This document shows positions 44,070 to 57,300 of a stretch of DNA of 64,000 nucleotides, piece after piece. The notes beneath the pieces were generated by a model, which saw only the letters and a list, made by a program, of their open reading frames with translations, had not been told where the DNA came from and ran no database searches. Source of the DNA: Choristoneura fumiferana. Lineage: Eukaryota; Arthropoda; Insecta; Lepidoptera; Tortricidae. The stretch spans positions 8,170,388 to 8,234,387 of the forward strand of contig NC_133498.1 in assembly GCF_025370935.1 (NCBI RefSeq), read 5' to 3'. Position 1 is the first letter of the stretch; the number at the start of each line of letters is the position of its first letter. The position numbers and the translations under genes are program-made.

Positions 44070-44515
44070 TACAGTCGCCAATCAGATGTTTCTGAGCGGC
44101 CAAGGTGGTCAAAACTATCGGCACATTATTAATGTGTTATCCTAGTTCAGGGTAGTAACCCTAGGGGTTCGCTATTCGACGGTAGGGGGTTCGCGACAAG
44201 GTTTACGTGATGGTGGCTGCAAGACTCGCAAGATGATTAAGATTGGTTTTTGGAGTCTTTTTGTATTTTTTATTTCAACTCCAAATTTGACACTTATTTG
44301 TTTGTTATTTGTTGTTGTTTGTTTCAGTTTGTTTTTTAGTTGGCAAGACGATTCTTACCTATATTTGGTACCTTTTATGACAATAATGGGTTCGCTGTGG
44401 TCTAGAAACTTTAACAGGGGTACGTGGAGCCATAATTTTGAGAAACCCTGTCCTAGTTCATGTTTCGGTATTTTTGATCACCTTGGCCGCTTCGACATAG
44501 CTGATGGCGACTGTA
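44070..44515. mobile_element. MITE family F interrupted by an insertion
   Basis: Both ends match the intact copy at 18684. The middle holds about 300 foreign bases (44150-44450) flanked by the direct repeat TCCTAGTTCA (44140-44149, 44451-44460). Confidence 0.78.
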
Positions 44516-44579
44516 CTTAGTATAAAAAGTGACATGAAGAAAAGCGGAGACAGTTAATTTTACGAGACTTCATTTTGAT

Positions 44580-44960
44580 TTTAATAGTTGATTGTACAAC
44601 AAGAGCATAAAACGAGTCATTTCACCTAAGACGTTCTAGCCACCCGGGCTGGCACGGCGCGGGTGGATAGACACGTCGAGGGGAAATGGGTTTAATGCTC
44701 GAGTTAAACTCTGCTTTTCACTTCGACTGCGAGGAAATGAGATAGCATCAGTGGAAACAATTGTTCACTTACTATGTACCTTTTATTTTCATACATTACA
44801 TAAATTAAAAATGATTAAAAAAATGTGTGGAAACTTTTTTGTTTATGGCTGTTTTCATCTGATTTCCTTGGTCTTAGACGAAGGTTTTACTTTATGCACT
44901 AGACCATGAAAAGTCATTTTATGTCGCCTAGATTTATAAACACGAACTTTACGAGCATGA
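44580..44960. repeat. Dispersed repeat V, longer copy
   Basis: gattgtacaacaagagcat, gcgggtggatagacacgtcg, ccatgaaaagtcattttatg. Confidence 0.65.
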
Positions 44961-44999
44961 GAAGTGAAAAAATAGTTTTAATTGCCTTCAAAGATTTTT

Positions 45000-47000
45000 T
45001 TCTAATAGCTTGCCTGATAATATCGGTTTCTGAAACTATCTTAGAGTATTTATAATATGTGTGTAGATAAAACAACGTATGTAACTGTAATTAGGCCTTA
45101 AAAGTCTTAAAACACTCATGTGATCCTTTTATGAAACTCGGCTACGCTACGCTTCATTTCATAAACCAATAAGTAAGTACTCGTGTTTTAAGGACCATTA
45201 TTAAGTAGGTAACAGTTGCATAAACTAAGCATTATAGGCTTATATAGGGGGGGCCGGGTGGGCCGTGCCCACCCCAGTATGGTCTAGTGCCCATCCCAGG
45301 ATGTTGGGCTACCGATTAAAAATTCCATAATACTGATATTTCCAAACAAAAATCCAGGCCAGCCCCCCCTGAAAAATAACCCTAGATACGCCAATTAAAC
45401 TAAGTACTATAATAATAATGCACAGGCATCTTAGAGCTGCTGCGTGCATATATACACATGTAGTACCTAAATAGTGGATTAGTTTCTAAAAAAAAAAATA
45501 GTCCGTTAGTTATCAAGTTATCATTAGGTATCAGACGTTGGACACAGTTTTTTCTTTTGTCTATCAAACAAAAAATTATAAAGATAAGTATATATATATC
45601 AGAAACACTGATCTGCGCTCCAGAACTCAAATTGTCGATGTGGGAATGAAGACCGCCAAATTAAAATGGGACTGGGCGGGACACGTCTGCCGCATGCATC
45701 CGGATCGCTGGGCCAAATACCTAATCACCGATTGGGTTCCATGCGACGGGCACCGGAGCAGAGGCAGACCTAGGAGGAGATGGCGGGACGACCTGGACCG
45801 ATTCCAGTCAGATTGGCAAGAGCTGGCCAAGAGTAGAGACGAGTGGAATAAGAAAGGAAGGCTTTTGCCCTGCAGTGGGACACATTATAAGCTATTAAAT
45901 AAATAAATAAATAAAAGACCCGTGTGACGTAACGCCATGCGACACTTTAACACGGCGTGACGTAACGGGCCCCCGCTCCCGAACTTTGAACGCTCATCTT
46001 CATCTTTGTAAAAAAAAATTGACAAAAGAAAAAATACTTGACCAATATTTTGTGATAATCAATTGACAGGTTAAATAAAATAAATTTTTTTTGCTCGGGA
46101 ATTTTCAAAACATAAACGCGGGTGAGCAAAGAAATTGTTTATAAATACTTAGTTCATTGATATGACCTCTGCAAAGTAGCGCCTGATTCATAAAATTTGT
46201 GCAAACCAATACAGTATTCATAGAAATCCCAGAGAATGCCACAGAGCTCAATCGTCTTCACAAAAACTGTTCTTCGTTCAAAGACAGGTTTAAATTCGAT
46301 TCAGAAAATCTATGTCTGCTAAGCCTTCGGTACCAATCAGAACTTAGGCAAGTACTAGAATTATATCAACAACGACATACATAAAATATTATAGATAGAC
46401 TAAAACATAATAATCAAAACCTAGAAATTGTCTTCCTTTATGATCATTTCTTCGATTAAATACATAGGTCATTTCAACGGCAAATAATAGCTAAAAGCAT
46501 AGAATGAATTATGAACCTAGCTTAGCCTAACTTAGTTAATAATAGCTGTCAAAGTCTAAATTAGAATAAGGGAATTCCTTTGTCCAGTGCAGTCTAGACG
46601 AAACGGCTGGCTGGAAAAAAAAACAGTCGTTGCCATTTTATTCCATTTTGAAGTTCCTGGCTGTATTCTTTGTGTAAAAGGGTGTTCCATAGCCCTCGTC
46701 CCCTAGTATTGAAAAGGCGAAATAAAATAAAAGTACGTTTTTATTACACGCAAAAAGGCCTATCAGACCGAAGTAATTTATACCATCAGCCATACTGTTG
46801 ACGTCACGTTATTAATAATCGTGAAACTGTATAACCATTATCAACTCTAGCACTGAGCGAAAAAGTATGTAATCTTTTGAGTCATCTTAAACAAAAGTAG
46901 ATTCTTTCCGCATCAGACAACACAAATAGCCACGGTCTCTTTTACTCCCGACTTTTTTTTTCATAAGACAGAGTGAGACGAAAACAACATTCTCGCGCGT
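45000..47000. other. Gene-free stretch upstream of the polyhomeotic-like promoter
   Basis: Besides the RTE fragment (45601-45915), 45226-45390 is a GGGGG-rich remnant (gggggggccgggtgggcc / ggccagccccccctg) and 45920-45970 has paired cgtgacgtaacg words. The 61-codon frame at 46199 is unsupported. Confidence 0.5.
45601..45915 (+). pseudogene. RTE-type LINE, C-terminal ORF2 fragment and tail
   Basis: A frame of about 100 codons: RSRTQIVDVGMKTAKLKWDW, AGHVCRMHPDRWAKYL, RSRGRPRRRWRDDLDRF. AGH-R---RW and GRP--RW-DD are typical of the end of RTE-clade ORF2. It is 5' truncated and ends in an (aaat)n tail, TAA at 45904-45906. Confidence 0.82.
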
Positions 47001-47199
47001 ACTTGAACGATCACGGTTATTTGGGGTCATGGAACGTGTTTGAATTTCGAAACTAGTTCCGTCCAATGCGATGCGTTTGGGTTTAGCTCGCCGCCATTGG
47101 TTAGGGTGGCTGGTACCAAAAATGCGTCTGTCTTTCGAAAATCGATAAAACTGTCGTGTTCTTCTAGGGAGTTATCGCAAAACTGTCGCTAGTGCTCGT

Positions 47200-47382
47200 T
47201 TCCTGTGGGTCTCGTGGTACTGGGTGACGTTCCGAGTTGATAGGCGGTGTGCGTTATTTCGTGCAGCTATTTTGTGTTGAAACATGTCGGTCGCTGTGTT
47301 CAATGGAGTTTTAATATAGTTTTAACGTGATTACGTTAAGTTAAGTGTGTTTTGGCAGTGTCAGTGGATGTGAAACTGTGGA
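47200..47382 (+). promoter_or_regulatory. Probable first non-coding exon/promoter of the polyhomeotic-like gene
   Basis: A GC-richer, low-repeat stretch from about 46,990 to 47,380 ends in a strong donor, gtggag|gtaagtgtg (47383). There is no long frame. Its position 6.9 kb upstream of the first coding exon, same strand, and the arthropod-type TCAGT near 47360 fit a transcription start plus 5' UTR exon. No transcript evidence is available. Confidence 0.4.
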
Positions 47383-48244
47383 GGTAAGTGTGTTTTATAA
47401 TAATATCGTGTAATTATTGTGTGTATCCGTGATTTACAGTGAAATTTGAGAGTAAAATCGATAATTACCCTAACAATGAGTGTTGCTCGGTTAAAATGTG
47501 TCGATATGTTTACGCTGCGTTAGTTTTTTGAGGACAGGACTTTACGTTTGATATCCCGTTGGTGGAAATTTCGTGTGACTAATTTGTTTTGTAATTAATT
47601 TGGTTATTCTTGGAAACTTTGGGACTTTATCGTCGGATACATAATCTATTTGGTAGTTATACGTAAATTGTGTCCTATATTTATATCTGTGATGTTGAAT
47701 TATCACTTGTCAATAAAGACGTCTTTTGATTGGACGTCCGCGTCTGTCTCGCTCACTCGCGCGTCGGGTCGTATATCGCTGTTCTTGTCGCACTAGTGCA
47801 GTATTTATAGTTAGACGCGCGCCCCCAGGGTGCTGTATATTTGTTTAGTGCTGTCTTTTAGGATTGATATTATTATCGACTGTCGATAATGTTTTTTATA
47901 ATATCGATATGTTAGTGTTTAATTTGGGTTGCACATAGTTATTTGGATAGGGCAATTTAAGGGGATTGTTATAACATTGTACTTATTCTCTCACTAACTT
48001 TATCAAATCCCCTCTCTTTATCTTTATATTTCCTCTCTCCCACCTACCCTCTCTTTCCTCTTGTTACTTTGCTTTGATGTACATTTTTAAAGATATTTTT
48101 TTTTATTGTACTGATTTGGTGTTCAATACAGGATATTTATATTTGTATGAATTTATTTAAACAAGAACAAACATAAAAAAACATTATTAAACTATAGGTA
48201 GAATTAATTAAAATTAAAACAATTACATTTAAAATTTATCACAA

Positions 48245-48400
48245 GCTTAAGAAAATATTGTGAAGAACCCTGCATACCTTCGAAGCAATTCAATGGCGTG
48301 TATGAAGTTACCAATCCACACTAGGCTCACATAGCAACTAAAGCACTCAAGCCTTCTCATTCTGAGAGGAGGCCTGTGTCCAGCAGTGAGATGAGTATTG
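48245..48400 (+). repeat. SINE family B, old fragment
   Basis: Diverged body (gcaattcaatggcgtgtatg, then aggaggcctgtgtccagcag). Confidence 0.7.
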
Positions 48401-48986
48401 ATCGGTTTTAATGCGATATAAAGAACTAGGTTAGTATAATAATATATTGCTACTGCAACCTCGCACTAACAGAAATATGACCTGTTACTTATTAGGCATT
48501 TTATGAACGTCGCCAGTGAGTCGCGAACAAAGCAGTTGTAAATATTTTCACGCGTGTCATACGTACGTCATATTTCACAACACAATGGCCGGTTATAGCG
48601 TTATGTTGCCAGAAGGAAAGCTATCAACCAATCTTTTCCATACAACAGGCAAGCCGAGGTTACGTGTTAACAGGAATTTAGGAGGAAACTTATTGTGTCA
48701 GCTGATATTAAATATGCCAATTAATTGGTAGTATCAAATTTTTCTTCTACTGATGTTGTTCATTATGATGGTGGGAAAAGAACTGGGCAAAATGCTACTG
48801 CAAGTAGCGGCATTTATTTTCCTCTTGAGTAAGGACATCAGAGGCAGAGACACGTATTGGAATGGTATGGGTTTGTTGAATGGAGCCGTAAACGTGAGGG
48901 CCCATGAGGCCGATATAGACACATTAGGTGTACTAAAGCCTCGTTAAAATATAAGATTAAAAAAACAGCGGTAACACACTACATCC

Positions 48987-49232
48987 GGCTCGCACCTCTG
49001 AGTTTTTCCAAATTCATGTGCGGAATTACATTTGAAATTTACCACGAGCTATGCGGTGAAGGAAAACATCGTGAGGAAACCTGCACAAACCTGCGAAGCA
49101 ATTCAATGGTGCGTGTGAAGTTCCCAATCCGCACTGGGCCCGCGTGGGAACTATGGCCCAAGCCCTCTTGTTCTGAGAGGAGGCCTGTGCCCAGCAGTGG
49201 GACGTATATAGGCTGGGATGATGATGATGATG
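48987..49232 (+). mobile_element. SINE family B, 5'-truncated
   Basis: Begins at ggctcgcacctctgag, so the Pol III head is lost; body and (gat)n tail are intact. Confidence 0.85.
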
Positions 49233-49428
49233 AACACACTACATATTTCCTCGAAACAAGTCGTCATCGTATCATAGTATCTGCCATAAGACGTCCACTG
49301 TTGGACATGTCTCCCCCTAAATTAATTATCACTTATTACTATTAGTTATGATTGTTGTGTTACTAGCTTCGCCCGCATTAGAAATATCTTCCTTTACGAA
49401 AAACATTTTATCTTAGACTTTAGCCTGT

Positions 49429-49613
49429 ACCCTTAGTGTAAGTTTTCGGTTACAAAATACGTCGCGTTCGCGTTCGCGTTAAAATCTCAATTTGTATGGA
49501 AACACGAACAGCGCCTCTAGCGGAACGTTTGCGATGTTCATGTTTGCATACAAATAGAGATTTTAACGCGAACGCGATCGAGACGTATTTTGTAGCCGAA
49601 AACTTACACTAGT
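49429..49613. mobile_element. MITE family I
   Basis: Second copy; interior inverted relative to 41046. Confidence 0.8.
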
Positions 49614-50387
49614 GGCACTGAAAAAAGCCAACAACGCTATCTATTTCGCAGAAGTTACCTCGTCATCGTAAAAGCCGGGAAAATTTTACGTACTTGGCTA
49701 TCCAAGTACGTAAAATGGTCCCGGCATTCACTCTTTAGTTTATAAGAAATAAATCGATAAATGTAACCAATGAAATAAAAGATACAACTGTCCCAGATGG
49801 TGGGTGACGGATTAGTCAAGCTGGAGTCTGTATAATTAGCACGTGTTAGCCATATCGCGAGCTAAGCGACCCTGTGTCGCTACATATGTTTCACTTTGCC
49901 AGCTACCAACGGACAAGGTAGAATACAATACAATAGCTCTTTATTGAACACTAACACATACATAGTAAACAGTACAGAAAACACATGTAAGTGTATAGAT
50001 TTTCCAAGGTCGGCAATAGGCGGCCTTATTGCTTCTGAGCGATCTCTTCCAGGCAACCTTTACAATAGACAAGGAATACATTTTAGCAGGTGGTGTAATT
50101 TACAGTCCATTGAAGCAATATCAATAATACATAAAACTAACTATTTATGAAAGGTAGTTAAATCTGTACAATATATACATATGTGTTTTTATGCAGAAAA
50201 CCCGCCCTTGATTAAATCGACATAATATCACACAGACAGACTGAACTATCACAAGCACCATAATTAGCTAACGCGTTCCAAACACTATACGAATTCGTTC
50301 TCAGAGCTATATTAAGCCCAAAACGGTTTCCAAACAAATGAATGACGAGTGAGAATATAAGAAAAATACACTCGCCAACTCGCGAGC

Positions 50388-50500
50388 CAAATGCGCGCTG
50401 CGGCCCTGGTGCGCCGGGTGCGCGACAGCTCCAACACCGTCCTGGTGATGATAGCCGACAAACTGCCCTACATTATGCACTGTTGTAGCCGGCATGTTAG
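50388..50500 (+). other. GC-rich coding-like islet
   Basis: In an AT-rich stretch, 113 bases at high GC read RAAALVRRVRDSSNTVLVMI then ADKLPYIMHCC in one frame, ending at TAG soon after. It might be an exon fragment or decayed pseudogene; I do not recognise the protein. Confidence 0.25.
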
Positions 50501-50781
50501 TGGGATAGGATAGGTAGATTTCAGTGATCCAACGACTATTCTTTATAATTTTAATTTTAAATAATTTTCTGTTATTTTGACTATTATTGTATAATTTTTA
50601 ATTTTAGAACTATGACATCCTATTTATTTTTATTGTTTTGATAAATTCAATCGCAATTAATTAAACTACTAACATTATCATTATAAGACTGTAACTAACA
50701 CGAAGTATATGGGACTAGAGCCTGAAATAAACGTTAAATTATTATTATTATTAATAAATACATCACTGCATTTTTTGTCCC

Positions 50782-50992
50782 CAAAGCATCATCCCAGCCT
50801 ATATACGTCCCACTGCAGGGCACAGGCCTCCTGTCGGAATGAGAGGGCTTGGGCAGTAGTTCCCACGCGGGCCCAGTGCGGATTGGGAACTTCACACACA
50901 CTGTTGAATTGCTTCGCAGGTTTGTTGTGCAGGTTTCCTCACGATGTTTTCCTTCACCGTAAAGCTTGTTTTAAACTTGCCCATACTGCCTG
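50782..50992 (-). mobile_element. SINE family B, 5'-truncated, reverse
   Basis: Starts with catcccagcctatatacg (tail side) and runs to aaagcttgttttaaac; the tRNA head is missing. Confidence 0.85.
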
Positions 50993-51973
50993 ATCTAAAT
51001 ATGTTAACTTCCCTTTAATATGAACTATAAACCTTCGTAAAGTAACAGTTAATTTAATTAAATCTATTATTTATAAAAAATCTATCGATATTAAGTTATT
51101 GACCGGTATAAACACTGTCCCATCACTACTCGCAAAAAAAACTAAAAATGTCTGACGTCCCTGCGTTCGTTGGGATTATTATTACGTACCCTCACACAAA
51201 CCAAAAGCAACTTTAACCCATTTAAAATAAAATTGCGATTCCCTTGACTAATGGCACGCTTCAATTTAGCATTCCTTTAAATTTGCTAGAGTCATTTAGG
51301 ACTTTATTGCCGTAGAATAAGGTTCGAAGATTTTTTGTTTTTGTATTGCATGATTTACGAAGGGTAAGAGAGAGATAAAGTTCGATTCCACGTCTTTATT
51401 AGCAGGTAGGGAGTTTTTATAAGGGGAGATAAACGGGCAAGTGAACAACTGATGGTAAGTTATTGCCGATGTCCATAGACAATTAGACTTTTTTTCACCC
51501 TTGCGCAAAAAGGGAGTGTTATAAGTTTGACGCCATTGTCTGTCTGTCTGTGGCATTGTAGCTCTCAAACGGATGGACTGATTGCAATACGGCTGTGTTT
51601 CACCAAAATCAGTTAAGCCATTTTTGAGATATTAAAGTTTGAAATGACAATATGGGTTTTCCACTTTTTAAGTTGGTCAGGTTATATGACGTACATATTT
51701 GTATTCGTTTCTCTAAATGTCTATACAAGTTGGTTGTCTGGAAGAGATCGCTTTTAAGCGATAAGACCACCTATTGGTAACCATGCATTTTGTTTTTGTG
51801 TTAATTTTAATGTTATTGTATTGTATTCTGTGACAGGCCTGCGCCAGAGGGCGCCAAACACTCTGTAATAGGGAGCAATGAAGCGTGCGGTTCCTTTCCC
51901 TTTTCTTCTCACTCTAGTCTAGTCGCTACACTCTTCACAGACTGGTCGTGGTCGGTTGTTGATCAGTAGTGAA

Positions 51974-52175
51974 CCAACGAAAATACAAACTGAAACATGG
52001 ATAAAGACAGAAAAAGAGACCAGCGCTGGGAATCGAACACAGATCCTCAGCGTTCCGTGCTGCGTGCCATACCCCTATCTACACCACCAGTGCAGTCCAG
52101 TGGTCTCTTTTTATGGGTTTTTTTTCTGTGCATTCATGCTTCAATTTCTATTTTCGTTGGATTTCACGGGATGAC
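51974..52175 (-). repeat. SINE family C, fragment in an inverted arrangement
   Basis: gaaaatacaaactgaaacatg at the left mirrors catgcttcaatttctattttc at the right; B-box complement gggaatcgaacac. Confidence 0.75.
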
Positions 52176-52325
52176 CGTAAAAGTAACAAATTTGAAGTTG
52201 AAATAAAAAATACAAAAATACTTCAAAAACCAATCTTCAGTAGTGAACCTTCATGACGACTTGCTTGGGAAGATAGTGTGGTGCGTTCCACACCGCAGAA
52301 CTGGAGTCCAGAGTTCGTAGTAGAC

Positions 52326-52634
52326 AATAGCGAAACTCGAAACTCGAAGTTCGTGTTGTGCGGTCCCTCTCGCTCTCTTATTAAATAGTATAAGTGTCAG
52401 AGGGACCGCACGACACGAACTTGAAGTTTCGAGTTTCGTAGTAGCCCTGCTTGTCCCTAATTCGCCTTTTACGACACCCACGCGGAAGAGATGGGTCCAT
52501 CCAGCAGGGCTACTACGAAACTCGAAACTCGAAGTTCGTGTCGTGCGGTCCCTCTGACACTTATACTATTTAATACGAGAGCGAGAGGGAGGGTACGATA
52601 CGAACTTCGATTTTCGATCTTCGGAGTAGGCCCT
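52326..52634. mobile_element. MITE family J, two copies side by side
   Basis: Copies at 52326-52450 and 52505-52634 in opposite orientation; a family E MITE starts 20 bases later. Confidence 0.75.
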
Positions 52635-52653
52635 GATTCCATCTTTAGTCGGG

Positions 52654-52789
52654 TACAATCGCCAGGACCAATATCTGACGCAACAAAGTGTGGATTAATA
52701 TCTGATACGACTCTATTTCTAGGGCAGGAAGGACGTGTCAGATATTTTTGCACGCTGCGCTGTGGCAGATATTAATGCAAGTAACTGTA
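52654..52789. mobile_element. MITE family E
   Basis: tacaatcgccaggacc to gcaagtaactgta; the inner arms agree with the other copies in reverse orientation. Confidence 0.78.
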
Positions 52790-53554
52790 CAGGGTTTTGG
52801 GTTTCTATTGTGTTAGTTGATTTGCAAACGTGTCATTGTCGTAGAATGTCTTTGAAATGGATTCCAGAAATAAATAGAAAGGGCCTGGCGTTTAAAGAAA
52901 TGTTTTTTTTTTAGGAATGTTTTTTTTTTTTTTTGTAACGTGACATTTATTGTTATACTAGATTTTGCCCGCGTAAATAACAGCGTTTGTTTTTACTGCA
53001 ATAACAATGAGAACCACGATGCAATTTAAGTACCTAATTTTAGGGAATTCCCACGGGAATTTTGTAAAATCCCGGAATTGGGGATGTCTAAAAAAAATGA
53101 CCCACTGTTTTTATATTTTTTTTGTACAGAAAAGTCAATTATAAGAAACTAATTTCAATATTTTTTCATTTAGTTCACTAACTTTTTCAAAATTAATTAT
53201 TGAAAATATTACATATAATAAATAAATATTATATATAATAAATTAATTACATTATATTAAAATGAAATAACTACAGAAAACGAGTTAAAAATCATTTATC
53301 TCGAAATGGTTTTCGATTTACTACATTGCAAAAAAATAGACATCCCCAATTTCGATTCAACTGCTGTATCTAATGATTTACGCAATGCATATGGTGCTTC
53401 GCAAAAAGCACTCTTTCGTAAGAGGTGACGAGCAGTTGACATTAAACTATTGTATAATTATATCTTAGATTATTTACACTAAAAAGCGGGAAAAATATAT
53501 TTTATAACAAAAAATTTAACCGACTACTAAAAACCATGAAAGTATTTTTCTATA

Positions 53555-53858
53555 TACCAGTCTGAAGTCGGTGCCTCAGCACGAGCCAGCATGGAGTGAT
53601 TGAAGCCCAATATATCGTGATAAAGTCGTTCGTGAAAAAGTTTTCGTACAATAGTTTTCGTGATATGGTCTTTTCGTGATAAAGTCTATTGTGATAAAGT
53701 TTTTTCGTGATAAAGTCATTCGTTAAAAAGTTTTCGTGAAAAAGTTTTTCGTGATTAAGTACTGACACGCAATATATAGCTACATATGCAGGTGAGGTAG
53801 ACGACTATAGGTCCACACTCCTGCTGGCTCGTGCTGAGGCACCGACTTCAGACTGGTA
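53555..53858. mobile_element. TIR element N with internal degenerate tandem array
   Basis: 37-base perfect inverted ends starting taccagtctgaagtcggtg. The interior 53615-53760 is a degenerate array of tttcgtgataaagt units. Confidence 0.8.
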
Positions 53859-54290
53859 GAAAATTATTTTAGAGAATAGGGCCTCTGGAAGAAGTCGATA
53901 TATGCCGGTGTGGTCGGACATATGTATTGCGACGCTAGTGTTTATTACAAGCTTTTCTTGCCCTGCTTTTTTTTTGTTTGGGTCAAATCTTGGAAGCTAA
54001 ATTTGACCCACTTCCAGTGGTCCGATTGACTTGAAATTTGGCATACTTATGTAAATCTGGTGACAATATAATAATCTGGTAGTGGAATCTTGGTAGACCG
54101 GCCAGGTTCGTCTCCGCAGAATGGAACTCCTCAACGGTTATGGCATCGACTTGAAATTTGGTACGGAAATGTAGCTTGGATGACAATGCAAGTACAGTCA
54201 ACAAGAAGTACACTCAGCAAAAAAGCTTGTACTAAAAATGTAATTTTTAACAAAATCTTATTTTAATTTAGTCTTTGTTTTATCTTTCAG

Positions 54291-54325
54291 ATGCAGCAGC
54301 AAATATGTCCACCTGAACAAATTAA
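54291..54325 (+). CDS. Polyhomeotic-like, first coding exon
   Basis: Acceptor tatctttcag directly precedes the ATG. It encodes MQQQICPPEQI plus two bases, with donor attaa|gtaagt. Very short, but the frame continues exactly into 55109. Because the ATG abuts the splice site, the 5' UTR must lie in an upstream exon. Confidence 0.7.
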
Positions 54326-57300
54326 GTAAGTCCATTTACATTTCATAAATATAATCCATACTAATATTATAAATGCGAAAGTGTGTGTTTTGTATGTTTG
54401 TCCGTCTTTCACGTCGAAACGGAGTGACGGATCGACGTGATTTTTGGCATAGGGATAGTTTATGGGTCAGAGAGTGACATAGGCTACTTTTTATACCGGA
54501 AAATGCACAGTTCCCGAGGGAACAGCGCGCGATAACCGAATTTGGGCATAAGCTTGTATTATTATTTTATTATATATCCAGATTAAGTACCTAAGTCACC
54601 TTTGAACATTAAACTACTGTGGGACTCAGTCATCCCATGTTTGTAAGTCAGGTGGTAGGACCTTGTGCAAGGTCCGCCCGGATTGCTACCACCATATTGC
54701 TCGCTAATCCTGCCGTGAAGCAGCAGTGCTTGCACTGTTGTGTTTCGGCGTGGAGAGTAAGACAGCCGGTGAAATTACTGGCACTTGAGGTATTCCATCT
54801 TAGGCCTCTGGGTTGGCAACGCCTGGTGTTGCAGATGTTTATGGACGGTGGTGATCTCTTACCATCAGGAGACCCACTTACTTGTTTGCCATCCAGTCGA
54901 ATAAAAAAAAAGACAGTTTTTTTATTACTTCATCACGCCTAAACCGCTGAACCAATTTAGATGAGATTCGGTATACCAACAGTTAGTTTGAGTCCCGGAG
55001 AAGAACATAGGATATTTTTTATCCCGAAAAATAGCATAGGTCCCGCGGGATAGTGATAAACACATTCAACATAGTCATAGTATTGTATTGTATTGTATTC
55101 TTCTTCAGCAACCAGCAGCCACAACAGGTGATGCTGTGCCCAGTCCGGCTGGTGTATGAGACGCAGATCCTAGTCCAACCAGGTATATAAGTATCGTTGC
55201 AAACGTCTCACAATTCACTAGAAGCATATTCCTTAGTACAGTCGAGTTCATAAACTTGTGAGCAAAAGTTTAATCAAAAATATCTGAACACGCTTCTACG
55301 CCGTTAACAATAAAGTCGTTCAGATATTTTTGATCAAATGTTTGCTAACAAGTTTATGAACTGTACACCGACATAGCCAGGCGAATTAGCTCGTTGAAGT
55401 GAGGCCGGAAAGTTGTCGAGTGGAGACCGAGGATGCGCAAGCGCAGCGCAGGATGTCCACCAATCTGTCTAGTCTTTTATGTGGTAGAGCCTTACTGTAA
55501 CCACTTGTTGGCTGCAGTCAGTACGAATGGGCCGGCTCGACCGGGTTAGTACCACACTCCCACAGAATACCGGCGCGAATTAGTACTTTTGCTATAGTGT
55601 TTCGTACGGTGAATGGAAGATCCGGAAGCCCAAACCCTTCCTCTATCCCCGTCTCTTTTAGGCCGGCAACGCACCCGCAGTCCTAATAATGCTGTAGGTG
55701 TCCATGGGCGGCGGTGATGACTTTCCATCAGGTGACCCGCATGCTCGTTTGCACAGCTATATTATATAAAAAAAAACAATGAGATGCACGGATGACTAAT
55801 TAAACTCGAGTTCACGGTGGAAGCAAGCTGCTGCCAACCGAAGCAACTGAAGGTCTAGGGGGGAGGCCTATGTCTAACATTTGACGTCCTACGGCTGAGA
55901 TGATGATTATGATGATGAGTGTTGGTGGACTTAGCCGCTAGCCGTATTCAGTGCAGGTTTCCGCACGATCGCCTCCCGTTGGCACTATATAACTTTTACT
56001 ACAACGTTAATTGATCGAATTTTAGATGCAGCGCAATTTATAAATGAATGAGTTTCCGTTTAATCATTTTCAACGCGAGCTTTCTTTGCTGACTTTTGCT
56101 TTTTAGTTACTGTACCTGCATAGTGGCGTGGCGTCAGATATTTCCGTGGTAAAGCCGAAGCAAAGATCGCTTACATATTTCATAAATTCTTATGTCTTGT
56201 TGTTCTATTTTGTAAATATTGGGCAAGCCGGTGGTAATAAGGTATATGGACGCTTCGCCACTGTGCATTGTCACCTAAACTATATCCGCACCAAATTTCA
56301 AGCCGATGCTATTAACCGTTGAAGAGTTCTGTTCTGCGGAGACGAACCTCACCGAGCACTTTGGGTCACCAACTAAAACTACTAAGTATTTACTTATTTA
56401 GTCTGATGATTAGTCAAGATATATTTTATAGCGTAAATGCAAACTAACAAAGATTTCCATAAATTCCCACGGTGTACTTATGGAAAAAAACCTCAAGATG
56501 AAGTTTTGAGCATAAGCATCCTAATTTATATATTTCCAATTAATTTCATAGCATATCAGTTAAAAACCAAAGCACTATGAATTGCAACAAACAACAAATG
56601 TAGATTACACAGCATAATAGACAAGACATAGACCTAGGACACTACAGACGAAGACCGGAAATTCATCCCCTCACAAAACCTCATGAATTCTCTGCAAACA
56701 ATTATCCAACTGCTTGCAGACAAAAACAATCTAATGTATTTCTATTAACAAATTTCAGGTGAACAGATCCAACCAAACCAAACCCTCTTCATCAATCCTC
56801 AGAACCCACCGCCATGGATCCAGAACCGAGCCCAAAACCAAGTGATATACATGCAGCAGCTCCCCAACAATATGATGCAAGCCTTACCCCAACAGGTGGA
56901 CCAGAACCAACTGTACATACAGAACTACTACCCGCAACAAATGGTAAACCAAATGGAACAACTAAGACAAATGCCAAATGTAATGACCCAGAACATGATG
57001 GCGGTTAACCCAAATGTTGCTCAACACATTGGACAAAACGTCGCAAATATAGGACAGAATGTTAATATCAATGTACCCCAAAACGTCATGCCAATGACGA
57101 ATGTAGTTCAAAACGTAAAAGCACAAAATGTCGGCGTTATAGGACAGAATGTTGGTAACGATAGAGTTTATGCTGCACGTAACGTAGTCCAAAACAATAT
57201 GGCTGTTGCTAGTAGCCAGACCATAGCTAATCAACCAATGCAAGAAAGACCGGTACAGATGAATCAGAATTTAGTGAACATGCAAAAAGTAGTCGAGCTA

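Noticed and set aside
46199..46384. 61-codon plus-strand frame
   Set aside because: No similarity recognised, no neighbouring exon signals and ordinary AT-rich composition.
48516..48947. Two 62-71-codon frames downstream of the polyhomeotic-like promoter, considered as an alternative exon
   Set aside because: No donor/acceptor pair in the needed phase and no similarity to the rest of the protein.
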